Source: Archaeoglobaceae archaeon
Lineage (GTDB): Archaea; Halobacteriota; Archaeoglobi; Archaeoglobales; Archaeoglobaceae
DNA length: 15,129 bases
Assembly: GCA_027038095.1 (NCBI GenBank)
Contig: JALVYA010000041.1
Span: 1 to 15,129, forward strand
Reading direction: 5' to 3'
Shown here: positions 1-6,317 of the stretch, piece by piece
Layout of the letters: each line of letters opens with the position of its first letter
How positions within the stretch are numbered: the stretch's first letter is position 1
Program-made: the position numbers and the translations under genes
Notes under the pieces: model-generated
What the model saw: the letters and a program-made list of their open reading frames with translations, nothing else
Database searches by the model: none
Told to the model about the DNA's origin: nothing

Positions 1-356
1 AAGCTGAGAAGGCCGGAGCTGAGAAAAAACCGGAAGTCGTAACCATAGACGACTTCCTCAAACTGGACATAAGAGTCGGAAAAATACTGAAAGCCGAAAG
101 GATAAAGAAAAGCAAAAAGCTCATGAGACTGGAGGTTGACGTAGGAAATGAGGTAAGACAGATAGTTGCGGGAATTGCAGAGAGTTACAAACCGGAGGAC
201 TTGACAGGAAAACTCGTCGTCGTTCTCGCGAACCTGAAACCGGCCAAGTTAATGGGCGTGGAAAGTCAGGGAATGCTGCTCGCTGCGGACGTTGACGGAA
301 AAGCAATTCTTTTAACTCCGGAACGGGAAGTTCCACCGGGAAGCAGGGTAAGGTAA
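1..356 (+). CDS. metG: Methionyl-tRNA synthetase, C-terminal tRNA-binding domain (5' end outside window)
   Basis: The frame is open from base 3 to a TAA at 354-356, giving 117 residues with no start inside the window that fits the domain, so the gene enters from the left. The first dozen residues are a charged Ala/Glu/Lys linker. The rest is the OB-fold tRNA-binding domain: 'DFLKLDIRVGKI' near residues 18-29, 'VAGIAESY' in the middle, and 'VVLANLKPAKLMGVESQGM' towards the end, all hallmarks of the Trbp111/MetRS C-terminal family. In this family the domain raises affinity for tRNA while the upstream catalytic domain charges tRNA-Met. The linker suggests fusion to the synthetase body, but a separate beta subunit starting just upstream cannot be excluded. 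queC follows after 18 bases and is probably co-transcribed. Confidence 0.85.
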   Translation, partial: AEKAGAEKKPEVVTIDDFLKLDIRVGKILKAERIKKSKKLMRLEVDVGNEVRQIVAGIAESYKPEDLTGKLVVVLANLKPAKLMGVESQGMLLAADVDGKAILLTPEREVPPGSRVR

Positions 357-374
357 CTGTTAGCGTGATCGGAT

Positions 375-1100
375 ATGGCAGTCATGATACTGAGCGGAGG
401 TCTGGATTCAACTACACTGCTCTGGTACCTGTGCAGTGAGGGGATGGAAGTTCACGCTCTCACCTTCAACTACGGACAGAGACACAGCAGAGAAATAGAA
501 CACGCGAAAAAAGTAGTTGAAGCCGCGAAAAAAGCCGGATTTAATGTAACGCATAAGGTAGTCGATATTTCGTCGATATCCCACCTTATTTCTTCCGGAG
601 CTCTGACCGGGGAAGAGGAAGTTCCTCACGGATTCTACACCGATGAGAGGCAGAAGGTGACCGTCGTTCCAAACAGAAACATGATCATGCTCTCCATCGC
701 CGCTGGATATGCTGTGAAGCTCGGGGAGGGAGAAGTTTACTACGCTGCTCACAGGTCAGATTACGCCATATACCCCGATTGCAGAAAAGAGTTCGTAAAA
801 GCTCTGGACGCCGCAATATATCTGGCAACACTCTTCACACCCGTAGAGCTCAGAGCACCTTTCGTAGACATGACGAAAGCTGAGGTCGTTTCTCTGGGAT
901 TGAAACTCAAAGTCCCCTACGAGCTGACGTGGAGCTGTTACGAGGGTGGAGAGAGACCGTGCCTGAAGTGTGGCACATGCCTGGAGAGAACAGAAGCCTT
1001 TCTGCTCAACGAAGTTAAAGACCCTCTTTTAAGCGAGGAAGAATGGAAGAAGGCTGTGGAAGAGTACAGAAAGTACGCCAGTTCTGAAAACAAAAGATAA
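375..1100 (+). CDS. queC: 7-cyano-7-deazaguanine synthase QueC (preQ0 synthase)
   Basis: The 241-residue product has the length and signatures of QueC. This cytoplasmic enzyme uses ATP and ammonia to turn 7-carboxy-7-deazaguanine into preQ0; in archaea preQ0 is inserted at position 15 of tRNA on the way to archaeosine. Visible motifs are the PP-loop SGGLDST at residues 7-13, 'VPNRN' near 98-102, 'YPDC' at 133-136, and the zinc-binding cysteines C188, C196, C199 and C202 (C-x7-C-x2-C-x2-C). The ATG at 375 is chosen because GTGATC at 365-370, complementary to the archaeal 16S 3' end, lies 4 bases upstream, and an in-frame stop sits at 366-368. It is 18 bases behind the MetRS gene, so the two probably form a tRNA-function operon. 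Other archaeosine genes are not in the window. Confidence 0.95.
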   Translation: MAVMILSGGLDSTTLLWYLCSEGMEVHALTFNYGQRHSREIEHAKKVVEAAKKAGFNVTHKVVDISSISHLISSGALTGEEEVPHGFYTDERQKVTVVPNRNMIMLSIAAGYAVKLGEGEVYYAAHRSDYAIYPDCRKEFVKALDAAIYLATLFTPVELRAPFVDMTKAEVVSLGLKLKVPYELTWSCYEGGERPCLKCGTCLERTEAFLLNEVKDPLLSEEEWKKAVEEYRKYASSENKR

Positions 1101-1179
1101 AAATTGAAAGAGGTAAAATAAGAAAAAGTAAAAATAAAATAAGAAGTGAAAAAATAATTGAATGTATTGGTAAAGGTAT
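1092..1179 (+). other. Cytosine-free A/G-rich tract downstream of queC
   Basis: No C occurs on the + strand over these 88 bases, which run from the last codons of queC through most of the spacer to the next gene. The tract is dominated by A with scattered G. It contains an 11-bp direct repeat, TAAAATAAGAA, at 1114-1124 and 1135-1145. There is no T-run of archaeal-terminator type on the + strand. It may be an unstructured 3' end or simply biased spacer; no gene was seen in it. Confidence 0.5.
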
Positions 1180-1207
1180 CACAAGTACCATTAAAGCGAT
1201 ACCTTTA
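1171..1207. repeat. Perfect 10-bp inverted repeat overlapping a TATA box (candidate operator)
   Basis: TAAAGGTATC at 1171-1180 is repeated in reverse complement as GATACCTTTA at 1198-1207, with a 17-base loop. The right arm runs into the TATA-like sequence TTTATAT at 1204-1210 that precedes the membrane-protein gene. Arms centred about 27 bp apart could hold two halves of a dimeric regulator on one promoter, so occupancy would block TBP/TFB binding. An alternative reading is an RNA hairpin in the 3' region of the queC transcript. Confidence 0.5.
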
Positions 1208-1210
1208 TAT
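1203..1210 (+). promoter_or_regulatory. Archaeal TATA box for the membrane protein/actin-like pair
   Basis: CTTTATAT lies about 28 bases upstream of the ATG at 1235. With the usual archaeal spacing of about 25 bases from TATA centre to start site, transcription would begin a few bases before the ATG, giving a leaderless or nearly leaderless mRNA. This agrees with the absence of a clear ribosome binding site before 1235. Confidence 0.5.
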
Positions 1211-1234
1211 CCTACACTCAGCAAGCTATTTGCA

Positions 1235-2023
1235 ATGGGACGGGGACGGCGGGACAGAGAGTACTATCTGCCCTCACTGATTTTTGCAGTCGGAGTTTTT
1301 CTCATAGTCATAGGTCTCGCCCTCATAGCGATTTTTCAGATAAACAGGTATTCCAATCCAACGCAGATAGAAGTCACAGCAGTAATCATCGGCCTTGCCA
1401 TACCTCTTGCGCTGTACGGAGTAAACGCAATGTACGGCTTTAAGCGATACAGGCCGGCAACGATAGCAGCTTTCGCTCTGACGACTCTGGCAGTTGTGCT
1501 GTTCGTTGCAATGTATCCAAATTACTGGTACTACCCTCAGGTCGTTTACGTGGCGCTGCTTTACGCAATAGGCCTTGTACTTTTCTTCAGCAGCTCCTTT
1601 GCCGAGGCTGTTCTGAGGCTGCTGGAAAAAACACAGGTAATCGAAGTAAAGAAAGAAAAACCTGCTCCAACGACCTACGCCGAGAAAAAGAAGCTTAAAA
1701 AGGAGATAGAGTCTGAAATAGACCTTGAAAGCGCGAAGCTGATAGAACCAGACTTCGATAAACTGCTCGACATAGAGATCGTGGAACCCAAGGCTGACTT
1801 TGAGGTTGGTGTTGCTCTGAAAGACGGGAATTACAGAGGAAACGTGGTTAGAGTTAAGGACAGCGTTCCCGAAGCAGAGGAGCTTAAAAAGCTGAGGGAA
1901 GGCGGAAAGAGAGTCAGGAAGAAAGAAGTTGGAGAAGTTGATGATGCTGCCAGGGTTCTGAAGATGATTGAGGAGAGCAAAATCAGGGGTAAGAGTTCCG
2001 AAATTTCGGGTAAAAGTTTTTAG
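1235..2023 (+). CDS. Four-helix membrane protein with charged cytoplasmic tail, partner of the actin-like gene
   Basis: The function of this 262-residue protein is not established. It has a basic N-terminus (MGRGRRDREY), four predicted membrane helices at about residues 13-35, 45-66, 75-93 and 102-124, then a soluble, highly charged tail (about 125-262) rich in Lys and Glu with helix-forming stretches near 148-170 and 210-250. By the positive-inside pattern both termini should be cytoplasmic. The helix 2-4 region (GLAIPLALYG, then a YPNYW loop) recalls the haloarchaeal 'DUF7139, permease-like' proteins; that resemblance is from memory and unverified. It has its own promoter and is followed 11 bases later by the actin-like gene, so it probably works with that protein, for example as a membrane anchor. 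No transporter signature was seen. Confidence 0.75.
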   Translation: MGRGRRDREYYLPSLIFAVGVFLIVIGLALIAIFQINRYSNPTQIEVTAVIIGLAIPLALYGVNAMYGFKRYRPATIAAFALTTLAVVLFVAMYPNYWYYPQVVYVALLYAIGLVLFFSSSFAEAVLRLLEKTQVIEVKKEKPAPTTYAEKKKLKKEIESEIDLESAKLIEPDFDKLLDIEIVEPKADFEVGVALKDGNYRGNVVRVKDSVPEAEELKKLREGGKRVRKKEVGEVDDAARVLKMIEESKIRGKSSEISGKSF

Positions 2024-2029
2024 GAGGTG
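2023..2029 (+). promoter_or_regulatory. Strong ribosome binding site of the actin-like gene
   Basis: GGAGGTG starts on the last base of the upstream stop codon and ends 5 bases before the ATG at 2035. It is a near-perfect complement to the archaeal 16S 3' end and fixes the start codon. Its overlap with the stop of the membrane-protein gene suggests translational coupling. Confidence 0.8.
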
Positions 2030-2034
2030 TTAGG

Positions 2035-3012
2035 ATGTCTAAGGGTCTGGATGTAGGAACAATGAACATAATATGCTCCGAAATGGAAGGAGACGAGATC
2101 GTTTTCGTTCAGCAGAGGAATGCTTTTCTCGAGCTGGATTACAACGAAATGACGAAGATGATGCTCGACAACGCGAGAGTTGCTTACGTCATAAAGGGAA
2201 ACAAGATATACGTTCTTGGAGATGATGCTCTCAGGTTTGCAACAGTCTTCAAGAAGAGCACGAGAAGACCTATGAAGTCCGGTGTTTTGAGTCCGGAAGA
2301 GAAGGAGGCTATTCCAATTATCAAGCTGCTGATAGAAAAGGTAGTTGGCTCTCCGGAGTACGCTGGAGAGACCGTCTGCATATCCTCTCCGGCGAAGCCC
2401 ATAGACTCCGACATAGAAGTGCTTTATCACAGGAAGACGATGGAGGCGCTGATTAAGAAGATCGGGTACACGCCGTATGTGATAGATGAAGGGCTGGCGG
2501 TGGTTTATTCAGAGCTCGCAGATACAAGTTTTACCGGAATAGGTATCAGTTTTGGAGCTGGAATGACGAATGTAACGGCAGCGTACTTCGCAGCCCCCAT
2601 CGTTTCCTTCAGCATAGCAAAGGGTGGAGACTGGATAGACGAAAACGTTGCCAAGGCTACCGGAATGTCGAGAGAGCAGGTGTGTGCGATAAAGGAAAGC
2701 GGTTTCGAGCTGAAAAGAGAGGTCGAGCTCGGAAGCGTTGAGGGCGCTCTTGCCATATACTACGACCAGCTGATATCGAACATAGTCGAGAACCTTGCAA
2801 GAAAGCTCGCAGAGGTTACACCTCCTGCTGTCGAATTTCCGGTGGTTCTTGCAGGTGGAACGTCCAAGCCAAGAGGTTTCAAAGCACTGTTTGACGAAAG
2901 ATTGAACGAAATTGGACTGCCTGTTAACGTTTCCGAGATAAGAGTTGCGAGAGACCCGCTGTTTAGCGTTGCGAGAGGCTGCTTAATAGCCGCGAAGACG
3001 AGAGAGGGTTAA
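2035..3012 (+). CDS. Actin/MreB/MamK-like ATPase (archaeal actin homologue)
   Basis: The 325-residue protein has the order of motifs of the actin/Hsp70 fold: phosphate-1 loop GLDVGTMN at residues 4-11, a 'SSPAKP' strand-loop at 117-122, connect-1 with E152 (DEGLAVVY, compare EPxAAA in MreB/ParM), phosphate-2 loop FGAGMTNVTAAY at 173-184, GGDWID at 197-202, and the adenosine motif VLAGGTSKPRGF at 271-282. Length and lack of extra domains fit a filament-forming bacterial or archaeal actin rather than an Hsp70 chaperone. It is not a crenactin or eukaryotic-type actin by these motifs. Haloarchaeal salactin/volactin-type proteins are the likely relatives, by recollection only. The strong ribosome binding site suggests it is made in larger amounts than the membrane protein before it. 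Expected role: ATP-dependent cytoplasmic filament for shape, positioning or segregation; none is proven here. Confidence 0.85.
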   Translation: MSKGLDVGTMNIICSEMEGDEIVFVQQRNAFLELDYNEMTKMMLDNARVAYVIKGNKIYVLGDDALRFATVFKKSTRRPMKSGVLSPEEKEAIPIIKLLIEKVVGSPEYAGETVCISSPAKPIDSDIEVLYHRKTMEALIKKIGYTPYVIDEGLAVVYSELADTSFTGIGISFGAGMTNVTAAYFAAPIVSFSIAKGGDWIDENVAKATGMSREQVCAIKESGFELKREVELGSVEGALAIYYDQLISNIVENLARKLAEVTPPAVEFPVVLAGGTSKPRGFKALFDERLNEIGLPVNVSEIRVARDPLFSVARGCLIAAKTREG

Positions 3013-3026
3013 ACCGAAGTTACAAA

Positions 3027-3032
3027 TTTTTT
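3027..3032 (+). terminator. Short T-tract after the actin-like gene
   Basis: Six T residues lie 15 bases after the actin-like stop in a 36-base spacer. Archaeal terminators are often T-tracts without hairpins, so this could end part of the upstream transcripts. It could equally be AT-rich promoter sequence for the next gene. Confidence 0.3.
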
Positions 3033-3048
3033 ACATTTAGTTAGTAGC

Positions 3049-4059
3049 ATGGAAAAGAACTTTAAGACTTCAGTTTTAATAGCTGCGTTAATCCTCTTTC
3101 TGTTTTTTGTGTACTTTTCCTTTCCACTTCTCGATGGCATAGCCATGGGCTTCGCTTTTGCCTACGTGGCAAAACCCGTGAAAACGAAACTTGACAGCAG
3201 GATGGGCAACTTTTATTCAAGTTTGGTGTCCACGCTCATCATACTGTTACCCGTATCTTTTCTGATGTTTTACGGACTTTTTCAGGGACTGACACAGCTC
3301 GTTTACCTGCTGACCCACAGAGCTGAGCTGAAAGCGATTGTTGTAAAAATTCTGACAGGGGCAAAACTGCAAAGGTATTCGGGCTACGTTCTCTCCTATC
3401 TGCCAAAGATTGAGAATTTCGTGGAGAACTACATTAAAACGTCATTTTTTAATTTTACTGTAAAATTTTTAACGTTCCTGATGAACTTCCTCATCTCAGC
3501 AATAGTCTGTTTTTACGCTCTGTGCGACGGAAACAGGCTGTTTAACAGCATCGTCGCCATGGTTCCGGAGAGGTGGAGAGGGGAGGCAGAGGATTTGCTC
3601 AGGAGAATAGACGAAACGCTCATATCCCTCTGGTTCGGAAATTTCGCATTCGCCGTGTTAATAGGAATTCTGAGCGTGCCCTACTTTCTGATTTTTGGAG
3701 TTCCGTACATACCTATGCTCAGCGGTCTGATGTTTTTAGCCGCTTTAATTCCCGTATTTGCTGAATGGATGGTGATTCTGCCCATCGCTGCATTTCTCGC
3801 AGTAACGAATTTCGTTACAGCAGTGTGGTTTCTGGTAACGGGAATCGTGTTCATGTACATCGTTCCAGAGCTTATCCTGAGACCTTACTTCGTCGGATAC
3901 GCGAGCAAAATCCACCCTCTACTGCTTTTAATTTCCTTCATAGGGGGTGCCATGGCTGGAGGCATTCTCGGCTTTTTTGCTGCACCGACCGTTGTTGCCG
4001 TTTTGACCGCAATTTACTCCCACTACGAAAACACCGGACTGACTGCTGAATTCTCTTAA
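3049..4059 (+). CDS. AI-2E/PerM (UPF0118) family membrane protein
   Basis: The 336-residue integral membrane protein has about eight hydrophobic segments: near residues 8-26, 29-41, 58-84, 136-158, 196-226, 224-254, 255-275 and 288-322. The C-terminal half carries the family pattern 'YIVPELILRPYFVGYASKIHP' (split at 270-290, with P273, E274, R278 and P279), followed by GGAMAGGILGFFAAP near 299-313. In bacteria members export autoinducer-2 or act as ion/proton antiporters; substrates in archaea are unknown, so no substrate is assigned. The soluble stretch at 159-195 between helix groups is also typical. It lies 36 bases after the actin-like gene and may share its transcript. No clear ribosome binding site precedes the ATG. 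Its stop codon overlaps the stop of the convergent gene. Confidence 0.85.
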   Translation: MEKNFKTSVLIAALILFLFFVYFSFPLLDGIAMGFAFAYVAKPVKTKLDSRMGNFYSSLVSTLIILLPVSFLMFYGLFQGLTQLVYLLTHRAELKAIVVKILTGAKLQRYSGYVLSYLPKIENFVENYIKTSFFNFTVKFLTFLMNFLISAIVCFYALCDGNRLFNSIVAMVPERWRGEAEDLLRRIDETLISLWFGNFAFAVLIGILSVPYFLIFGVPYIPMLSGLMFLAALIPVFAEWMVILPIAAFLAVTNFVTAVWFLVTGIVFMYIVPELILRPYFVGYASKIHPLLLLISFIGGAMAGGILGFFAAPTVVAVLTAIYSHYENTGLTAEFS

Positions 4060-4724
4060 CTGCGCGTCGCGTTCAGAGTTACGTTGAGCTGATCGGCTAT
4101 TGCATTTGCCACCATTCTGTACGGGTCTTTTCCGCTCAGCACTCCCGCTTCTGCCCTCAAATTCCACCAGTAAATGACTGTACAGCTCGTGTTTACGATC
4201 CTCATGGATACCAGCCTGTTCAGGCTCGTCCTGCATATACTGCTGCTCAGGTTTTTGAGGTACGTAATGTTGTTGAGCCTGTCGATAGAAGTGCTGTTGA
4301 TAAATCTCATAGCTGACCTGACGTCACCTGCGCAGGAGTAGTAGAGAATGCCGGAAACCTTTACTTCTCGAGATAAGATATTTCCGCTCGTGCTGGCGGT
4401 GAAATATCCCACCACAATCCTGCCCTTCATGTCGTATTCAGATATGTTTTCAGCGGGAACTGGTTTAAGTCCGTGTGCGCGAACAGCTTTAATGAGAGCT
4501 CTTTCCACACACGTGCTGAACCTCTTTTCAGGAGAATAGACTGCTATGTAAACTGTATTCGGGTTCTGCGGAGCACTTTTCCACGTGCCGCTAACCGGCA
4601 GACCGTTTGACTGGTGTGAACTTCCCATTTCATCCATTACGACGATGTGCTCATCAGCGAGTGTGAGAACCACAGCCACCAGCAGAACGAGCGCTATGCA
4701 AAGACCCACAAAAAGCTTTTTCAT
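4056..4724 (-). CDS. Secreted, sequon-rich protein of unknown function
   Basis: I do not recognise this 222-residue protein. It starts MKKLF followed by a hydrophobic segment (about residues 4-23), which is a signal peptide or a single N-terminal anchor, so the rest lies outside the cell. There are seven N-x-S/T glycosylation sequons (N93, N143, N152, N158, N178, N214, N218), six of them in the last 80 residues, and four cysteines outside the leader (C72, C131, C164, C181) that could form two disulfides. The 'NPNTVYIAVYSPEKRF' and 'RIVVGYFTA' strands suggest a small alpha/beta domain. There is no lipobox. The gene reads toward the AI-2E-type gene and shares four bases with its end. The ATG at 4724 is the only sensible start before the leader. 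The product is hypothetical, but its coding status is well supported. Confidence 0.7.
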   Translation of the reverse strand: MKKLFVGLCIALVLLVAVVLTLADEHIVVMDEMGSSHQSNGLPVSGTWKSAPQNPNTVYIAVYSPEKRFSTCVERALIKAVRAHGLKPVPAENISEYDMKGRIVVGYFTASTSGNILSREVKVSGILYYSCAGDVRSAMRFINSTSIDRLNNITYLKNLSSSICRTSLNRLVSMRIVNTSCTVIYWWNLRAEAGVLSGKDPYRMVANAIADQLNVTLNATRS

Positions 4725-4917
4725 CGTAACATTTTAAACTACCTGTTACTAAAATTTTTCTGTTAAAAAACGCTTTGACTCCAGCCGCTTTAACCGTAAT
4801 TCGTGTTTGCAGAACCGGTTCAATTAGATCGGAACTCCGGAATCCACGAACAGCGTGTGGAAGTTTAATATAACGCCAGAGGTAAAGGCGATTGCTGATT
4901 CAGTAAAATAATTTAAT
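4725..4917. other. Intergenic region without a recognisable gene
   Basis: This is the upstream region of the secreted-protein gene. I see no open frame with coding character. It holds a 10-bp perfect palindrome GAACCGGTTC at 4812-4821, and a weak hairpin, TCCAC at 4843-4847 pairing with GTGGA at 4857-4861. Neither sits in an obvious promoter position. Confidence 0.4.
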
Positions 4918-4931
4918 GATATTTAAAAATT
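4918..4931 (+). promoter_or_regulatory. TATA-like element upstream of a decayed gene
   Basis: ATATTTAAAAATTA is centred about 24-26 bases before the ATG at 4948. That is the spacing expected for a leaderless archaeal transcript and supports the idea that a gene once began there. Confidence 0.35.
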
Positions 4932-4947
4932 AAAACTAATTAAAGAG

Positions 4948-5160
4948 ATGAACTTGGAATGGAGCAGGAAAGACCCGATAAAGAGAAGTCCCGGGCTGGG
5001 TTATAGCAGTAATCGTCCTGATATACGCATCTGCCGAATTCTTGGAGGCTGTGCTTACCTCTCAGTACAAAGCCTCCGGTTTATGCCAACGCTTACATAA
5101 GCATCAACGATGAGTTTCGTATTTCTCGCCCTTCTCTTTTGTACAGAGTTCAGAATTACT
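4948..5160 (+). pseudogene. Probable decayed small membrane-protein gene
   Basis: From the ATG at 4948 the reading MNLEWSRKDPIKRSPG is followed, only after a one-base frame change near 4993-4996, by a convincing membrane helix WVIAVIVLIYASAEFLEAVL and then TSQYKASG. A further shift near 5080 gives YANAYISIN, and another at 5110 gives MSFVFLALLFCTEFRI, a second hydrophobic stretch ending at a TAA (5159-5161). No single frame spans this: the frame from 4948 closes at 5098-5100 with an unlikely sequence. The simplest explanation is a two-helix protein of roughly 70 residues broken by two or more indels. The family is unknown. Sequencing error is an alternative for one shift but less likely for several. 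Confidence 0.35.
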
Positions 5161-5167
5161 TAAGATC

Positions 5168-5173
5168 AAAAAA
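5168..5173 (-). terminator. T-tract terminator of fbp
   Basis: On the - strand six T residues follow the fbp stop codon by about 7 bases, in a T-rich context (TTTCCAATTTTTTG). This matches the hairpin-free T-tract terminators of archaea. Confidence 0.45.
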
Positions 5174-5180
5174 TTGGAAA

Positions 5181-6296
5181 TTAAACTTTTTCAAATCTGT
5201 CTTCAAGCTTTTCAAGCACTTTGGGCAAAGTTGTGTACTCCATGTCCTCGTGTGGCAGCCTGTGCGGTTCGAATGGTCCATGCCTTCTCATGTACTCGGC
5301 AATTTCCTGTGCCTTCCTCCTTGTGTAGTCAAAAGCCGGGTCGTCGAACATGTCTACAGGCCCCACGAGCCAGCTGTCTCCAACTTGGAAACCAGCTCCT
5401 ATGACTCTTGGAGGACCGTCAAATCTCGTACACTTCGCATACCTGAAGGGAACTGGCATGAGTGGTCCATTGTGGCTACCTCTCATCCATCCGCTCACGA
5501 GATGCGGAAATGCAAACGCCTCCAAAACCTCTCCAACTGCTGGCAAGCCGCTCTGTGCTCTTACAAGAGCTACCGGATCATCCTTACCGACGTACTCTCC
5601 GGCTATCTGGTAAAGTTTTTCCGTGCTTATTACTGCAACTGGTTCATCCGGTGGGAGTTTTCCACCCTCCTTTGGATACACTCTTTTTATCACAAATCTT
5701 GATTTCCCACCTATTAGCGCAAGTATGTCGTACATCTCCTCAGGAGCTTTCATGAACACCCTCTTGTGTTCCATTATGTCCCAGATTTCAAAAACGAAAC
5801 CGTTGTGCAGAGACGGGTCTATCACAAGCCCAGCAGTGTTGAACGGGTCTGCAAACATCCTGAATATCGGCAGGTTGAATGCACCCGGTTCTGTCTTGTC
5901 CATCATAAACGCTATTAATGGCTCTGCTTTTCTCGGTGTAAATTCCATTTCAGCAACTCCTGGACCCATTCCCCTGACATTCCCGGAAAACGCATCTTTT
6001 AATAAATCCTGTCCGGCACCATAAAGCTTCAGTTCTTTGGCTTTGGCAGTGCAGTTCTCGAATACCTCCCATGCAATTCCATGAATTTTTTCACTGTCAA
6101 CACCTTCTCTGTGGAGCATAATGAGTTCAGTGTCATCCCCACAGTTCAAAACTCTGTAATCCAAAATTTCGCCATTCTGTTTCTTTTCTTCCAGAATTGA
6201 CTTCGCAACTTCCATCGTTTCTTTCCAGACAACAGCATGTCCGGGACAGCTACCAATATCTGCCTTTATAAGGCTCACAGTAATTTTTCCACTCAT
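5181..6296 (-). CDS. fbp: Bifunctional fructose-1,6-bisphosphate aldolase/phosphatase (archaeal type)
   Basis: The 371-residue protein closely matches the archaeal/thermophile FBPA/P family, one enzyme that joins dihydroxyacetone phosphate with glyceraldehyde-3-phosphate and then removes the 1-phosphate to yield fructose-6-phosphate, committing carbon to gluconeogenesis. Family residues are present: metal ligands D13 and H20 (KADIGSCPGH), D54 and D55, Q96, D133 (DKTEPGAFNLP), D239 and D240; the Schiff-base lysine K238 and tyrosine Y235 in 'GEYVGKDDP'; the 'FAFPHLVSGWMRGSHNGPLMP' core at 261-281; and Y354 near the C-terminus. The frame is open upstream to 6341, but ATG 6296 is chosen because family proteins begin a few residues before KADIG, GGTGGT lies about 10 bases upstream, and the likely TATA box lies inside the longer version. 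It is divergent from the KaiC-like gene. Confidence 0.95.
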   Translation of the reverse strand: MSGKITVSLIKADIGSCPGHAVVWKETMEVAKSILEEKKQNGEILDYRVLNCGDDTELIMLHREGVDSEKIHGIAWEVFENCTAKAKELKLYGAGQDLLKDAFSGNVRGMGPGVAEMEFTPRKAEPLIAFMMDKTEPGAFNLPIFRMFADPFNTAGLVIDPSLHNGFVFEIWDIMEHKRVFMKAPEEMYDILALIGGKSRFVIKRVYPKEGGKLPPDEPVAVISTEKLYQIAGEYVGKDDPVALVRAQSGLPAVGEVLEAFAFPHLVSGWMRGSHNGPLMPVPFRYAKCTRFDGPPRVIGAGFQVGDSWLVGPVDMFDDPAFDYTRRKAQEIAEYMRRHGPFEPHRLPHEDMEYTTLPKVLEKLEDRFEKV

Positions 6297-6317
6297 AATG
6301 TTAATTACCACCACAAA

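Noticed and set aside
1114..1145. Possible CRISPR-like repeat from two TAAAATAAGAA copies
   Set aside because: There are only two short low-complexity copies, with no spacer-repeat pattern and no cas genes.
3573..4049. Open frames overlapping the AI-2E-type gene on the + strand
   Set aside because: They are alternative-frame shadows of a clear membrane-protein gene, rich in Arg and Ser, with no ribosome binding site.
4843..4861. Weak hairpin TCCAC/GTGGA upstream of the secreted-protein gene
   Set aside because: The 5-bp stem is not next to a promoter, stop codon or T-tract, so no role can be supported.
5264..5277. GGTTCGAATGG resembling a tRNA T-arm
   Set aside because: It lies within fbp codons (EPHR region), and no matching acceptor, D or anticodon arms surround it.
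5139..5755. Several + strand open frames opposite fbp
   Set aside because: They are shadows of the strongly conserved fbp gene on the other strand; their translations are Cys/Ser/Pro-rich with no domain signal.
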